A program made the translations under genes and the position numbers. A model generated the notes under the pieces. The model was not told the origin of the DNA. It saw nothing but the letters and a program-made list of their open reading frames with translations, and did not search any database. This document shows positions 1 to 9,700 of a stretch of 52,077 nucleotides of DNA, piece after piece; positions within the stretch are counted from its first letter, which is position 1; each line of letters starts with the position of its first letter. The stretch lies in assembly GCA_947476645.1 (NCBI GenBank), contig CANJRM010000012.1, positions 1 through 52,077 of the forward strand, given 5' to 3'. This DNA is from Bacteroidota bacterium. GTDB taxonomy: Bacteria; Bacteroidota; Bacteroidia; Chitinophagales; LD1.

Positions 1-814
1 CGTGCGCGCCTTCGGGCATCAGGTAAGTAGCCACGCGCAGACAACCATAGCCACCCAACTTCATCGAAATACCCGCTAAAAACATCGAAGCCGCAGTAGG
101 CGCGCTGCTGTGTCCGTCAGGCACCCAGGTGTGAAACGGAAACAACGCCCCGAACACCCCGAAACCCAAAAACAAAAACGGAAAAAATTTCGACTGCACC
201 GCCAGCGGCAAATGCGTTTTCGAAATCGCCACCAAATCAAACGTAGGAGTGCCGTTGTAAAAATAAACCGCCAGCAAACCCAAAAACACCAACGCACTGC
301 CGCCCATCAGCATCAGCGCCAGCTTGTTCGCGCTGTATTCCTTGCGCCCGCTGCCCCAAATCGCTATCAGCAAAAACTTCGGAATCACCGCCAGCTCCAG
401 AAAGAAAAACAGCATAAACAAATCCAGCGACACAAAAAACCCATAAGCCCCCGCGCTCAAAAACAACAGCAAAAAGAAAAACTCCTTCGTCAGTTTCTCC
501 ACCTTCCAGCTCACCAGCACACCCGCCACCACCACCAGTGCCGTCATCATAATCATCGCCACCGAAATCCCGTCCACCCCCGCGTAATACTGAATATTAA
601 AAGCCGCAAACCACACCGCACGCTGCTCAAACAAAAACGCAGCCGTGTTCCCCGCACTGCGCTCCTGCGTATAAGCCATCAGCAAAAACCCGCAAAGAAA
701 AACCTGCGCCACCGCACCCGCCAGCGCAATCCACCGCACCTGCTTTACATCACGCACCAGCAGTACACCACACGAAGCCAGCACCGGTAGAAGAATTAAG
801 AGAGCTAAATTCAT
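1..814 (-). CDS. nuoM: NADH-quinone oxidoreductase subunit M, N-terminal part (cut by window edge)
   Basis: This is the proton-pumping membrane subunit M of respiratory complex I (NADH:quinone oxidoreductase). The frame is open from an ATG at 814 to the window edge, giving 271 residues out of a usual ~480-510. It is very hydrophobic with many predicted membrane helices. Two family signatures are readable: FFFLELAVIPKFLLIAIWG, with the conserved helix-5 glutamate at about residue 140, and FHTWVPDGHSSAPTAAS near the end, the discontinuous-helix region of antiporter-like subunits. No Shine-Dalgarno is visible. nuoL, the usual upstream gene, is not next to it: the neighbour is a substrate-binding-like gene 127 bp away. 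Codon use is clearly richer in GCG, CTG and GTG than in the following genes. The identification is firm; only the missing C-terminus is unknown. Confidence 0.93.
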   Translation of the reverse strand, partial: MNLALLILLPVLASCGVLLVRDVKQVRWIALAGAVAQVFLCGFLLMAYTQERSAGNTAAFLFEQRAVWFAAFNIQYYAGVDGISVAMIMMTALVVVAGVLVSWKVEKLTKEFFFLLLFLSAGAYGFFVSLDLFMLFFFLELAVIPKFLLIAIWGSGRKEYSANKLALMLMGGSALVFLGLLAVYFYNGTPTFDLVAISKTHLPLAVQSKFFPFLFLGFGVFGALFPFHTWVPDGHSSAPTAASMFLAGISMKLGGYGCLRVATYLMPEGAH

Positions 815-874
815 AACACAAGTTTAAAAATATTTATGGCAGCCCATCCGCTATTTATAAACGTGCGGGCGCGC

Positions 875-917
875 CCCTGCTTTTTTGCTAACCCCATATC
901 CACGCACAAAAGCAGGG
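875..917. repeat. imperfect intergenic inverted repeat
   Basis: CCCTGCTTTT at 875-884 is the exact reverse complement of AAAAGCAGGG at 908-917, separated by 23 bases, and is preceded by a GC-rich GGGCGCGCCC block. It lies in the 127-bp gap between the nuoM start and the 3' end of the next minus-strand gene. It could terminate the upstream minus-strand gene or be a copy of a dispersed intergenic element. No copy is visible elsewhere in the window. Confidence 0.35.
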
Positions 918-941
918 TCAGGCTTTGTAGAACATCCCAAA

Positions 942-1811
942 TCAAACCAAAGTAATATCGGTATCGCACAAATCTGCCATATTCAAATCGGGAGAAACGC
1001 TGCCAATTTTGAGCAGTGCCTGTTTGGCGTTTTCGAGACCGCGCAGGCGAACGGTGTAATCGGAACTCCAGACCGTGGAAAGCAGCCAGGTGTAAGCATC
1101 GGTTTCGCTCAACTTAAATTTTGTTTGAAGCAAGCGAACGGTTTGTGGAGAAGAAACAAAGTGCGCGCTTTCGTGATTAATGACTTCCAAAAGTTTTTGA
1201 ATGGCAGGGCGTTTTGTTTTCAATGCATTATCGCTGGCTACAATTAAGAAGCTGCTCCACGGTGCGCTGAACTCGCCAATCATGCGCAGTGTTCCATTCT
1301 CTACAAATGGTTTGGTGGTATATTTTTCCCAGTAAAAAATTTGCACTTCATTTTTAGAAAGTGAATCTATGGCACCATCAATACTTTTTACTTCTATTAA
1401 ATCTTCGGCAGTGATTTTTTCTCCGCGCTGCTCGGCATGTATCATTGCCATGAGGTGCGAACCGGAACCGGTTTTGCTGATGGCATATTTTTTTGGCAGG
1501 CGGTTGTAAACGGAATAGAACTGCGATTTGGCACCCGTGAAAATGCCCCAGCCGAGCGGAGAGGTGATATACTCTTTTACGATTTTTGCTTTCAGTCCTT
1601 TTGATGCGGCAGAAATAAAACCTTCGGTGAGCAGAATGGCGAGGTCGAGCTCACCGGTGTGGAGGGCTTCGGTCATTACACCAGTGCCACCGGGGAAGAA
1701 TTTCCAGTTTAAATCAACTCCGGTTTCGGAAAATTTATTTTCCTCTACAGCTAAATTCCACGGCAGGTTGAAGTGTTCGGTTACTCCGCCAATTTTTATT
1801 TCGTTGCTCAT
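942..1811 (-). CDS. cytosolic periplasmic-binding-protein-like (type 2 fold, Ca3427/NMT1-like)
   Basis: The 289-residue product looks like the type 2 periplasmic-binding fold of the NMT1/THI5 and Ca3427-like group. It opens with MSNEIKIGGVTEHFNLPW, has a GGTGVMTEALHTGELDLAI stretch typical of ligand-binding lobes of nitrate/taurine/thiamine-precursor binding proteins, and a GSGSHLMAM motif. The ATG at 1811 is preferred over an in-frame GTG at 1841 because the GTG lies inside a long inverted repeat. The protein has no signal peptide or lipobox, and no ABC permease or ATPase lies nearby, so a role as a transporter's binding protein is doubtful. An intracellular ligand-binding or enzymatic role is possible. 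The fold assignment is fairly confident; the ligand is unknown. Confidence 0.7.
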   Translation of the reverse strand: MSNEIKIGGVTEHFNLPWNLAVEENKFSETGVDLNWKFFPGGTGVMTEALHTGELDLAILLTEGFISAASKGLKAKIVKEYITSPLGWGIFTGAKSQFYSVYNRLPKKYAISKTGSGSHLMAMIHAEQRGEKITAEDLIEVKSIDGAIDSLSKNEVQIFYWEKYTTKPFVENGTLRMIGEFSAPWSSFLIVASDNALKTKRPAIQKLLEVINHESAHFVSSPQTVRLLQTKFKLSETDAYTWLLSTVWSSDYTVRLRGLENAKQALLKIGSVSPDLNMADLCDTDITLV

Positions 1812-1835
1812 AAACAATGCAAACATAGAATTCAT

Positions 1836-1920
1836 TAGCACACGGATAACACGGATTTATACGGATTAACCAGATTTAAAATCTGTGTAAATCCGTTTCA
1901 TCTGCGTCATCCGCGTGCTA
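1836..1920. repeat. 85-bp imperfect inverted repeat between divergent genes
   Basis: The left arm begins TAGCACACGGAT (1836-1847) and the right arm ends ATCCGCGTGCTA (1909-1920). Further pairing continues inward through repeated ACGGAT / ATCCGT blocks to a central near-palindrome CAGATTTAAAATCTG (1871-1885). It separates the minus-strand binding-protein gene from the plus-strand prenyl synthase gene, and probably forms a hairpin in either transcript or marks a dispersed repeat insertion. Confidence 0.6.
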
Positions 1921-1957
1921 ATACCTTTTGCTTTTAACTTTTACATTCGCTCAAGTT

Positions 1958-2932
1958 ATGTCGTTGAATTTAGATGAAATAAAAAAACCGATTGCGAAGG
2001 AACTCGATGAGTTTGAAGTTCGCTTTCGTGAAAGTATGAAGAGCAAAGCTCCGTTGCTCGACCGCATTACTCATTACATAGTTACGCGCAAGGGCAAGCA
2101 GATGCGCCCGATGTTTGTTTTTCTTTCTGCCCGCCTTTGTGGTGAGTTGAACGAAGCAACTTATGTGGCGGCTTCACTCGTAGAAATTTTGCACACCGCC
2201 ACTTTAGTGCATGATGATGTGGTAGATGATTCATATCAGCGCAGAGGATTTTTTTCCATCAATGCACTTTGGAAAAATAAAATTGCAGTGCTGGTGGGCG
2301 ATTATTTGTTGTCGAAAGGTTTATTGCTTTCGATAGAAAACGACCAGTTTCAATTGCTGCATATTCTTTCGGATACCATTCGCGCTATGAGCGAAGGTGA
2401 ATTACTGCAATTGGAGAAAGCGAGAAAGCTTGACATTAAAGAGGATATTTATTTTGAAATCATCACCGGTAAAACTGCTTCGCTGATTGCTTCAGCTTGT
2501 GCTTGCGGTGCTTCTACAACTACCAAAGATGAGGCGCAGATTGCACGTGTGAAATTGATGGGAGAAAAAATCGGAATCGCTTTTCAGATAAAAGATGATT
2601 TGTTCGATTACGAGGAAGCAGAGATTGGCAAGCCACGCGGTATAGATATTAAAGAACGGAAGATGACGCTGCCGCTCATTTATGCTTTGAGTAAAGTTGA
2701 TTCATCAACTAAAAGAAAAATCATCAATATTATCAAGAATGAAAATCAGAACACTGAGAAAGTGCGCTGGGTAATTGATACCGTTCGCACGAATGGAGGA
2801 ATGGATTATGCTGCGAAGAAGATGATGGAATACCGCGATGAAGCGTTGAAACTGCTTTATGAATTTCCGGAAAGCGAATCACGAAAATCGGTAGGACAGT
2901 TGATTGAGTTTACGATTGAGCGGAAGATATAG
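1958..2932 (+). CDS. polyprenyl diphosphate synthase (long-chain trans-prenyltransferase)
   Basis: The 324-residue enzyme condenses isopentenyl diphosphate onto an allylic diphosphate to make the long side chain of menaquinone (octaprenyl/heptaprenyl type). Both aspartate-rich motifs are present: DDVVD at residues 86-90 (in LVHDDVVDDS) and DDLFD at 213-217 (in QIKDDLFDYE). GKQMRP near residue 46 and GDYLLSK near 114 also fit. The ATG at 1958 is chosen because an upstream in-frame TTG at 1928 adds an unconserved leader. Its last 23 bp overlap the 3' end of the convergent kinase gene. The product chain length cannot be read from sequence alone, so ispB/hepT is not assigned. Confidence 0.92.
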   Translation: MSLNLDEIKKPIAKELDEFEVRFRESMKSKAPLLDRITHYIVTRKGKQMRPMFVFLSARLCGELNEATYVAASLVEILHTATLVHDDVVDDSYQRRGFFSINALWKNKIAVLVGDYLLSKGLLLSIENDQFQLLHILSDTIRAMSEGELLQLEKARKLDIKEDIYFEIITGKTASLIASACACGASTTTKDEAQIARVKLMGEKIGIAFQIKDDLFDYEEAEIGKPRGIDIKERKMTLPLIYALSKVDSSTKRKIINIIKNENQNTEKVRWVIDTVRTNGGMDYAAKKMMEYRDEALKLLYEFPESESRKSVGQLIEFTIERKI

Positions 2933-4445
2933 TGAAATAAAAAGCAGTTCCTTTTCCTAATTCTGATTCCAACCAAATTTCACCACCGTGGCGTTCCACA
3001 ATTTTTTTGCAAACAGCTAAACCAATTCCCGAGCCCTGATATTTAGCTGTGCTATTCAATCTCGTAAAAATTTGAAAAACCTTTTCGTGATATTTTTTAT
3101 CCAAGCCAATTCCGTTGTCCTGTATTTTGAAAACAAGTTTTCCGTTTTCGGTTTGAGCCGTTATTTCAATTCGGGGCTTTTTGTTTTCGCTTCTGAATTT
3201 AATTCCGTTGCTGATTAAATTCTGGAACAACTGCCTTAGTTGAATTTCATCGCCTTGCACCGCAGGCAGATTCTTAAAAATAATTTCCGCCTTGTTTTCT
3301 TCAATTGTTGCTTTTAAATCGTCAGCCACTTTTTTAAGTAATTCGTTGGTGTCAACTTTTTCAAATTGTTTTCCTGTTGAAGTTACGCGCGAATAATCGA
3401 GCAAGCCATGCACGAGCGTGTTCATGCGTTGTGCGCTGTCAATAATATTTCCCAAGAATTCTTTTGTCTCGGGGTCGGTTTTATCAGTAGCTCTTTTTTG
3501 AAGCAGTTGTGTGAATCCAACTATGCTGCGTATAGGTTCTCGCAAATCGTGCGAAGCGATGTAGGCGAATTTTTCAAGTTCCGTATTTGATGTGATATAC
3601 TTTTCGAGCTGCTCATTTTTTTGCGAAAGCTCTTTTACCTTTTCATCTAACTGCTCGCGCGTATTTTGTAAATCGGAAATATCTGCAGTGGTAGTGAGCA
3701 CCTGTTGTACTCTTCCCGCTTCATCAAATAAAAAAGGAGTGGCGCGTGTAATGAGATGTTTTATTTCTCCGGTCTTTGTCAAATATTTTCCAAGCACCGA
3801 TTTTATTTCTCCTTCCTTCAGCATCAAAAAACTTTGCAAATTTTTCATTGCATCTTCTGCATAGGCGGGATGAGCTAACAGCATGATGTTCTCTACCTCA
3901 TCTTCTGCATATCCCAATGTTGTGGCTATATCATAATTGCGATAAATGAATTTCATGGTAGGCAAATCGAAAATGGAAACGTGTAGAGGAAGCGTTTGAT
4001 TTATTTTCTCAATGAAAATATTTTTATCGCGCAGTTCTTTTTCTACCTGCGTAATGTAATCGTAGTTGTAAGCCACCGCCAGCCTACATTCTTCTCCCTT
4101 AAAATTTATAGTGTAGCTTTTGGTTTCAACGTGAATCACCTTGCCATCATTCGTAAGCATGCGCGAAACCAAAACTGCATTGCCTGTTTTTTCTTTGGCT
4201 CCTTTTGTAACGGCATCAATCACTTTTTGCCTGTCCTCAACCAAGGTAAGTTCCAGTAAATTTTTGCCGAGCAAATCCTGTTCCGTTGCGAAACCAAACA
4301 TTTCTAAAGTAAGTGCATTGGCATAAACCACTTTGCCCATTTTGTGAACCAGAATGGGGAAGGGAGAAATATCAACGATGTTTTGAAAATCGTTTTGCTC
4401 TGCCACGGGTAAAGTATTTGGGATTTGCGTTTGTAAGTTAATCAT
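2910..4445 (-). CDS. PAS-domain sensor histidine kinase
   Basis: This is a 511-residue cytosolic signalling kinase without membrane segments. It has two PAS domains (about 20-135 and 150-265), a coiled-coil linker rich in K/E/Q, then HisKA with the phospho-acceptor in ASHDLREP (His about 299). The HATPase domain shows the N box (QNLISNGIKF), G1 (DNGIGLD), F box (VFQIFTRL) and G2 (GSGIGLAVCKKIVERHGG). The ATG at 4445 is preferred over the TTG at 4454. No response regulator lies beside it, so it is probably an orphan kinase. It is last in a same-strand run behind LptB and GH3, which may only be read-through. The signal sensed by the PAS domains is unknown. Confidence 0.9.
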   Translation of the reverse strand: MINLQTQIPNTLPVAEQNDFQNIVDISPFPILVHKMGKVVYANALTLEMFGFATEQDLLGKNLLELTLVEDRQKVIDAVTKGAKEKTGNAVLVSRMLTNDGKVIHVETKSYTINFKGEECRLAVAYNYDYITQVEKELRDKNIFIEKINQTLPLHVSIFDLPTMKFIYRNYDIATTLGYAEDEVENIMLLAHPAYAEDAMKNLQSFLMLKEGEIKSVLGKYLTKTGEIKHLITRATPFLFDEAGRVQQVLTTTADISDLQNTREQLDEKVKELSQKNEQLEKYITSNTELEKFAYIASHDLREPIRSIVGFTQLLQKRATDKTDPETKEFLGNIIDSAQRMNTLVHGLLDYSRVTSTGKQFEKVDTNELLKKVADDLKATIEENKAEIIFKNLPAVQGDEIQLRQLFQNLISNGIKFRSENKKPRIEITAQTENGKLVFKIQDNGIGLDKKYHEKVFQIFTRLNSTAKYQGSGIGLAVCKKIVERHGGEIWLESELGKGTAFYFTISSAQS

Positions 4446-4474
4446 CAACTGCAATTATTCAAAACCATGAATTC

Positions 4475-5986
4475 CTAAACGAACGCGAGAACTTCTTCGA
4501 ACATCTTTCTTCCGTTCACCAAGCGCGGCACTTTGTGTTGCCCGCCCAACTTGTTTTTTGACGAGAGCCAACGATAGAATGTTTCGTTTGGCAGAGAGAT
4601 TACTTCGAGCGAAGATAACGCCAGGTTGTTCGCGCGCTTCTGTTTGTAGTTCGAATTTTCTTTTTGCAAATTTTCGTCCAGCAATTTTTCATAGGCAGAA
4701 ACATCAATTGGTGGTTTCGAAAACTCAATGGCGAATTGAATTTTGCCTTTCTGTTCCAAATTGATGTAGAAAGGAGCCACCGTAAAATCACGAATGGCAC
4801 AATCGAGTTCTTTGTTCGTTTTCATCAACGCATTTTCAACGTTGCTCAACAACAAATCTTCACCAAAGGCATTTATGTATTCTTGTGTGCGCCCTGTAAT
4901 TTTAAACGTAAACGGATTCAATGATTTGAAAGTGATGACATCACCAATAGTGTAGCGAATCAATCCGTTAGGTGCAGTAATCAGCATCACGTAGGGCACT
5001 TCGGTTTTTACTTCACTAAGTTCAATGGCATTTCTTTCTCCCGCTGAATATTTATCGAGCGGTATGAACTCATAGAAAATATAATTGTCGGTGAGCAGTA
5101 ACAGGTTATTGCTTTTCAAGTTTTCCTGAATGCCGAAGAATCCTTCTGTAGCATTATACACTTCGAAGAAATTGAAATCGTCTTTGCCGACTAAGTCTTC
5201 AAATTGTTTTCGATAAGGTTCAAAACTTACGCCACCGTGAAAATACACTTGAAGGTTCTTCCACTTATCAATCAATTTTTCGAACGGATATTCCTCTTTC
5301 ATTTTTTGCAGCACCGATAAAATCCAGGTAGGCACACCGCTCATGGTTCCTACATCTTCCTTCGAAATTTGTTTGACTGCGTTGGCTATTTTTTCTTCCC
5401 ATTTAGAAAACGTTTGCACTTGAATATCGGGCGTATAATAGCCGCGATAGATGTATGGGATGTTAATGGAGATAATCGCTGAAACATCGGCTACTGTAAT
5501 TCCGGAATCAAGCGTTTCGTAAATGCCTCCGGGAATCAAAAGATTTTTGTGACTCAGCAGCCGCATGTTTTTATCCTGCTGATGAATTTTAGAGAGCGCA
5601 AAAAATGTTCCGCGCACATGACACTGCTGCATTATTTGTTTGGTGATAGGAACCAATTTGCTTTTGCCGCTAGTAGTTCCCGCAGTTTTTGCAAACCACT
5701 TCACTCGCTTGTCGGTCATTACTTTTTGCTGACCAGCTTTTATTTTCTCAATGTAATTTTCGTAAAACTCATATTGAGTAACTGGAACACGGTTTCTGAA
5801 ATCATTGTAAGACTTGATTTCAGAAAACTTCAAATCCTTTCCCATTTCTGTATTCGAAAGCTGACGAAGAATTTTCTTTAAAACTTTCTGTTGATGACGA
5901 ATAGATTTTTCACCTGTGAAATCTGGAGGGAAAGTAAGCTTAAGATAAATGCGGAAAACGAAATTTTTCCAATCGAAATTTTTCAT
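4475..5986 (-). CDS. GH3 family acyl-adenylate/amide synthetase
   Basis: The 503-residue product belongs to the GH3 branch of the ANL adenylating enzymes, known in plants as acyl-acid-amido synthetases that join auxin or jasmonate to amino acids. Motifs seen are the ATP-binding AGTTSGKSKLVPIT (about residue 101), YNATEGFFG (about 300), YTIGDVITF (about 370), and the C-terminal GRTQEYINAFGEDLLLSNVE. Length matches bacterial GH3 proteins. It starts 11 bp after lptB, and lptB follows the TolB-like gene by 2 bp, so all three are probably co-transcribed. The bacterial substrate is not known; genomic coupling to LPS/envelope genes suggests an envelope lipid or amide, which is an inference. Confidence 0.9.
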   Translation of the reverse strand: MKNFDWKNFVFRIYLKLTFPPDFTGEKSIRHQQKVLKKILRQLSNTEMGKDLKFSEIKSYNDFRNRVPVTQYEFYENYIEKIKAGQQKVMTDKRVKWFAKTAGTTSGKSKLVPITKQIMQQCHVRGTFFALSKIHQQDKNMRLLSHKNLLIPGGIYETLDSGITVADVSAIISINIPYIYRGYYTPDIQVQTFSKWEEKIANAVKQISKEDVGTMSGVPTWILSVLQKMKEEYPFEKLIDKWKNLQVYFHGGVSFEPYRKQFEDLVGKDDFNFFEVYNATEGFFGIQENLKSNNLLLLTDNYIFYEFIPLDKYSAGERNAIELSEVKTEVPYVMLITAPNGLIRYTIGDVITFKSLNPFTFKITGRTQEYINAFGEDLLLSNVENALMKTNKELDCAIRDFTVAPFYINLEQKGKIQFAIEFSKPPIDVSAYEKLLDENLQKENSNYKQKRANNLALSSLEVISLPNETFYRWLSSKNKLGGQHKVPRLVNGRKMFEEVLAFV

Positions 5987-5997
5987 GTCATCAAAGA

Positions 5998-6738
5998 CTA
6001 TGAAGCAATTCGTTTGCGCAAAACAAAATTCTGTCCCAGATAAACTCTGCGCACCTGTTCATCGTTGGCGAGTTCTTCTGCCGTTCCTGCTTTCAGAATT
6101 TTCCCTTCAAACAAAAGATACGCGCGGTCGGTGATAGAAAGTGTTTCCTGCACATTATGGTCGGTAATAAGCACTCCGATATTTCTGCGTTTCAAATCTT
6201 CTACAATGCGCTGAATATCTTCCACAGCAATCGGGTCAATTCCTGCAAAGGGTTCATCGAGTAAAATAAATTTAGGGTCGGTGGCGAGTGCGCGCGCAAT
6301 TTCTGTTCTTCTTCTTTCGCCACCGCTTAATACATTTCCCATACTCGTTCGCACACGATTCAAACCAAACTCGCTGAGCAAAAGTTCCAACCTTTCCTTC
6401 TGGTCGTGTTTAGAAAGCTTTGTCATTTCCAAAACTCCAGCGATGTTATCTTCTACTGAAAGATTACGAAACACCGATGCCTCCTGCGGCAAATAACCCA
6501 CACCCAATTGCGCGCGCTTATACATCGGCAAGTCGGTAATTTCCTGGTCGCCCAAAAATATTTTTCCTTCATCGGGCGGAATCAATCCAACAATTTGATA
6601 GAACGAGGTTGTTTTTCCCGCACCGTTTGGTCCGAGCAAACCAACAATTTCTCCTTGATTTACTTCTACTGAAACATGATTTACAACGGCTCTGCCCTTG
6701 TACGTTTTCACTAAATTTTCTGAGCGTAATTTCAACAT
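5998..6738 (-). CDS. lptB: LPS export ABC transporter ATP-binding protein LptB
   Basis: This 246-residue ATPase powers the LptB2FG extractor that lifts LPS from the inner membrane. All ABC motifs are intact: Walker [10 protein letters not shown] (about 37-45), Q-loop YLPQEASVF, signature [15 protein letters not shown], Walker [14 protein letters not shown] and switch histidine in DHNV. PQEASVF and the C-terminal YLGQNF are LptB-typical. The ATG at 6738 gives the family length; a longer in-frame start would run back into the upstream gene. It begins 2 bp after the TolB-like gene and is followed after 11 bp by GH3. LptF, LptG, LptA and LptC genes are not in the window. Confidence 0.95.
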   Translation of the reverse strand: MLKLRSENLVKTYKGRAVVNHVSVEVNQGEIVGLLGPNGAGKTTSFYQIVGLIPPDEGKIFLGDQEITDLPMYKRAQLGVGYLPQEASVFRNLSVEDNIAGVLEMTKLSKHDQKERLELLLSEFGLNRVRTSMGNVLSGGERRRTEIARALATDPKFILLDEPFAGIDPIAVEDIQRIVEDLKRRNIGVLITDHNVQETLSITDRAYLLFEGKILKAGTAEELANDEQVRRVYLGQNFVLRKRIAS

Positions 6739-6740
6739 AA

Positions 6741-9700
6741 TTAAAAGTCTAAACCAAACGAAAAATAATATTTCGGCTTCTTGCTCACCTCTCCCGTGTC
6801 GTAGCCCCAAGCCGTATCGAAACGTAAAAAATATCCAAGAATAGAAGTGCGCAAACCGGGACCGAAGCCCATGATGATTGGTGTTTTATATTTCTGCACA
6901 TGAACAATCACCGAAGGATTATCTATTGTGTTTGGAACAGATTCGTTGTAAAGCGGATTGCTTCCCGACCAAGGCGAAGCACCTTCCCATGCAGTTCCCG
7001 CATCAAAGAAAGCGAGGATTTGAAAATTGCGAATCAACTCCGAACGAATGGGGGAATTGATAAGCGCAGCGAAAATAGGAACGCGCAATTCTGTATTGAA
7101 CACAATGAACTTATCGCCATTGCGCGCGTTTTGTTTGAACCCGCGCAGTGGAGTTGCGAGTGTTTGGAACGCGTAATTATTATTCAGATTGATTGGCGTA
7201 GTGCGGTCAAACTTATCGAAGCCGGGTCCGGTAATCCAGTTGTCAATTCCGCCCATGTAATAAATCATTTTTGCATTGCCGAAAGATGCACCAGCGGCTA
7301 AACGAGTAGCCCAGATAATTTGCTTGTAAACTTTTTGATAGTGGCGCAAATCAAATCCGAAAACACCAAGCACTTTATTATTGAACTGCACCACAGGAAA
7401 ATCGAATCGGTCAGAAACATTTTTGTTCTTGGTTGGAAATTCTTTGTGCACTTCGGCAAAAACTTTAAAGCGCGTTCCATAGCGAATATTAGTTGCCACT
7501 TCCATGCAGTTGTCAAAAACATATTCTGCGCGGAAGAACAACCAGTTATCAGAAACGCTTGGCAACCGCAACGAAAAAGTATCCTGCGATTTGTAAACCA
7601 CTTTGTCATTTCTAAACGAAAAACTAAAGCGCAAACTGCTGAGCACATCGAGCGCATAATTGAATTGCAATTCAGCATAGTTTGTTTTTATACTGTAAGG
7701 CAAAGAATAATTGGCAGGGAGAATTGTATTCGAAAACGGAAGTCTTCCCGTTGCCGTGCTTCCATACGATTTTCTGAAGAAAGTGAATTTTGTATCGAGA
7801 CGCTTCGTCAGATTTTCGTAGGTAATAAAATATTGTGTGTTGCCATTAAGCCCGCTGAAAGGCAAAGCAAGCCCTCCATACAGCTTATGATTTTCCAGTA
7901 AATCGGTAATGCCAAACTTGAACATGAAACTCACCGGCTGTGTATTAAACTGCGGATTGTAAGGGTCAAACGGTTGATAGCGCGTGAACATAATGCTGTT
8001 GTCCACTTGCGCAATTACCTTGTCAACCGTAAAACGAATGAAGTAAGGACGCACACGCGAAAAACGAAACACATAACCTTCATTAGTGCTTTTTAATTTC
8101 AATGCAGAAGCTGAATCCCAATCGAAAAGTTTTATGCCGTAATCGAACTCACTTTGAAAATCGAACGGACGGTTGCCGCGATTGGCTCTTACCGAATCGT
8201 ATTTTTCTACAAAGGATTTTACCGCAGGCTCTTCCTTTTTCTCAGCCGCTTTAGTGGCTTCAATTTCTTTTTTCTGCAACTGCATCATGTAATCGAAAAC
8301 AGGTTCGCTGGTGGTGGCAGTAGATTGTAAACTGTATTTGCGCAACTGAATTTTGTTTTTGATTTTGAAAACATCAAGAGCCAGATTTTTTTGCGGCACC
8401 ACTGTTTGTTCGCGTATGTTGTAAGTGTAATTGGTGTAAGCTGCAGTAGCTCCGCCCAGTTTATAAACCTTGGCAGAAGAAGTATCTTTCAATTGCTCGC
8501 TAGCAGGGTCGAGCATGCTTGCGGCAGAAACATTTGCAGGCGCTTGAATAGAATCAAGCTCCCCGGTTTCTTTCAAAATAAATCGAATGCTTTTTTCGTT
8601 GTGGTCGAACACACTTTCAAAATGACCAATGTGTCGATTGCGCACTCCGTTCTCTTCGCTTAAAAAGCAAAAATCTTTCTCGCTAAAATTTTGCGGATAC
8701 GACTCGTTAGAAAACGGTGTGGAAGTTACGCGATAGAGAAAATTCTGATTGGCATTCAAATCATAAAAGAACAAATCGAGCTGACGGTTGTTGACGCTTT
8801 GCGATTCGTATCGCAATGGACGTAGCGTATCATCTTCGCGGTTGCTTGCAAACATAATTCCTCGAACGCTGTCTGCTTCTATGTAGGCAGGATACAAATC
8901 ATCAAAATAATCGTCTGTCAGTTTTCGCGTGGTAGTTGATGCAATGTTGTAGAGATAAATATCGGTCTGTCCGTTTTGAATGGCACTCATCACCAACTGT
9001 TTTGAATCTACATAGCTGAAGCTCACTATTTTTTGAAACTTGCGGACAGGATTTTTCTCCATCTTCTTTGTTTCTGTATCGTAGAAGCGAATGAAAATAT
9101 TGGAGCGCTTGTCGCTGATAATCGCCAGCTTTTTACCCGATGGCTCCCAGGCAAGTAAAGGAATTGATTGGTCGGTAAAAATGGTATTGGTTCTCCATCC
9201 TCCTCTGAAAATAACTTTACTCTTTTGTGTTTCGGTATTCAGCAAATGAACTTTGTAACGTCCCATATCGTTACTCGCATACGCCACAAATTTGCCATCG
9301 GCACTCAGTTTTGTTTCGTAGTAATCAACGTTCTTTTTAATTTTTGTTTTCACCAATGAATTATCATCGGGCATTGAAGAAAGTTTGGCTTCACTGCTGA
9401 AACGGTTTAGATAGTATTCGTACCACTGCTGTAATGTTTCGGAAAGATTAGTACCGAGCACAAACATAAATCCGTTGTCAACACTTCGGTTCACACGGGT
9501 GAGATAAAGAATATTACTCACCGCACTTTTGCCGTGCACTTCTTCGAGATAGTGCCAAATGGAATGCCCCACAAAAATTGCATCATCGGGTTGAAGTTTA
9601 CTGAGGCGTGTGTATCTGCCGCTCATAATGCCATCGCGCAGGCGGTCTTCCATATCGCTGTTCCAGCTTTCGCCAATGTATTGCATCAAACCCAGCTTAT

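Noticed and set aside
110-790. Long plus-strand open frame rich in H, Q, R and K
   Set aside because: It is the mirror of nuoM on the minus strand; the composition is an artefact of the antisense of a hydrophobic, GC-rich gene.
6739-6810. Longer start for LptB
   Set aside because: The extension lies in the 3' end of the TolB-like gene and is not found in the family.
7320-7901. 193-codon plus-strand frame
   Set aside because: Lies antisense to the well-supported barrel region of the TolB-like gene and has no recognisable motif.
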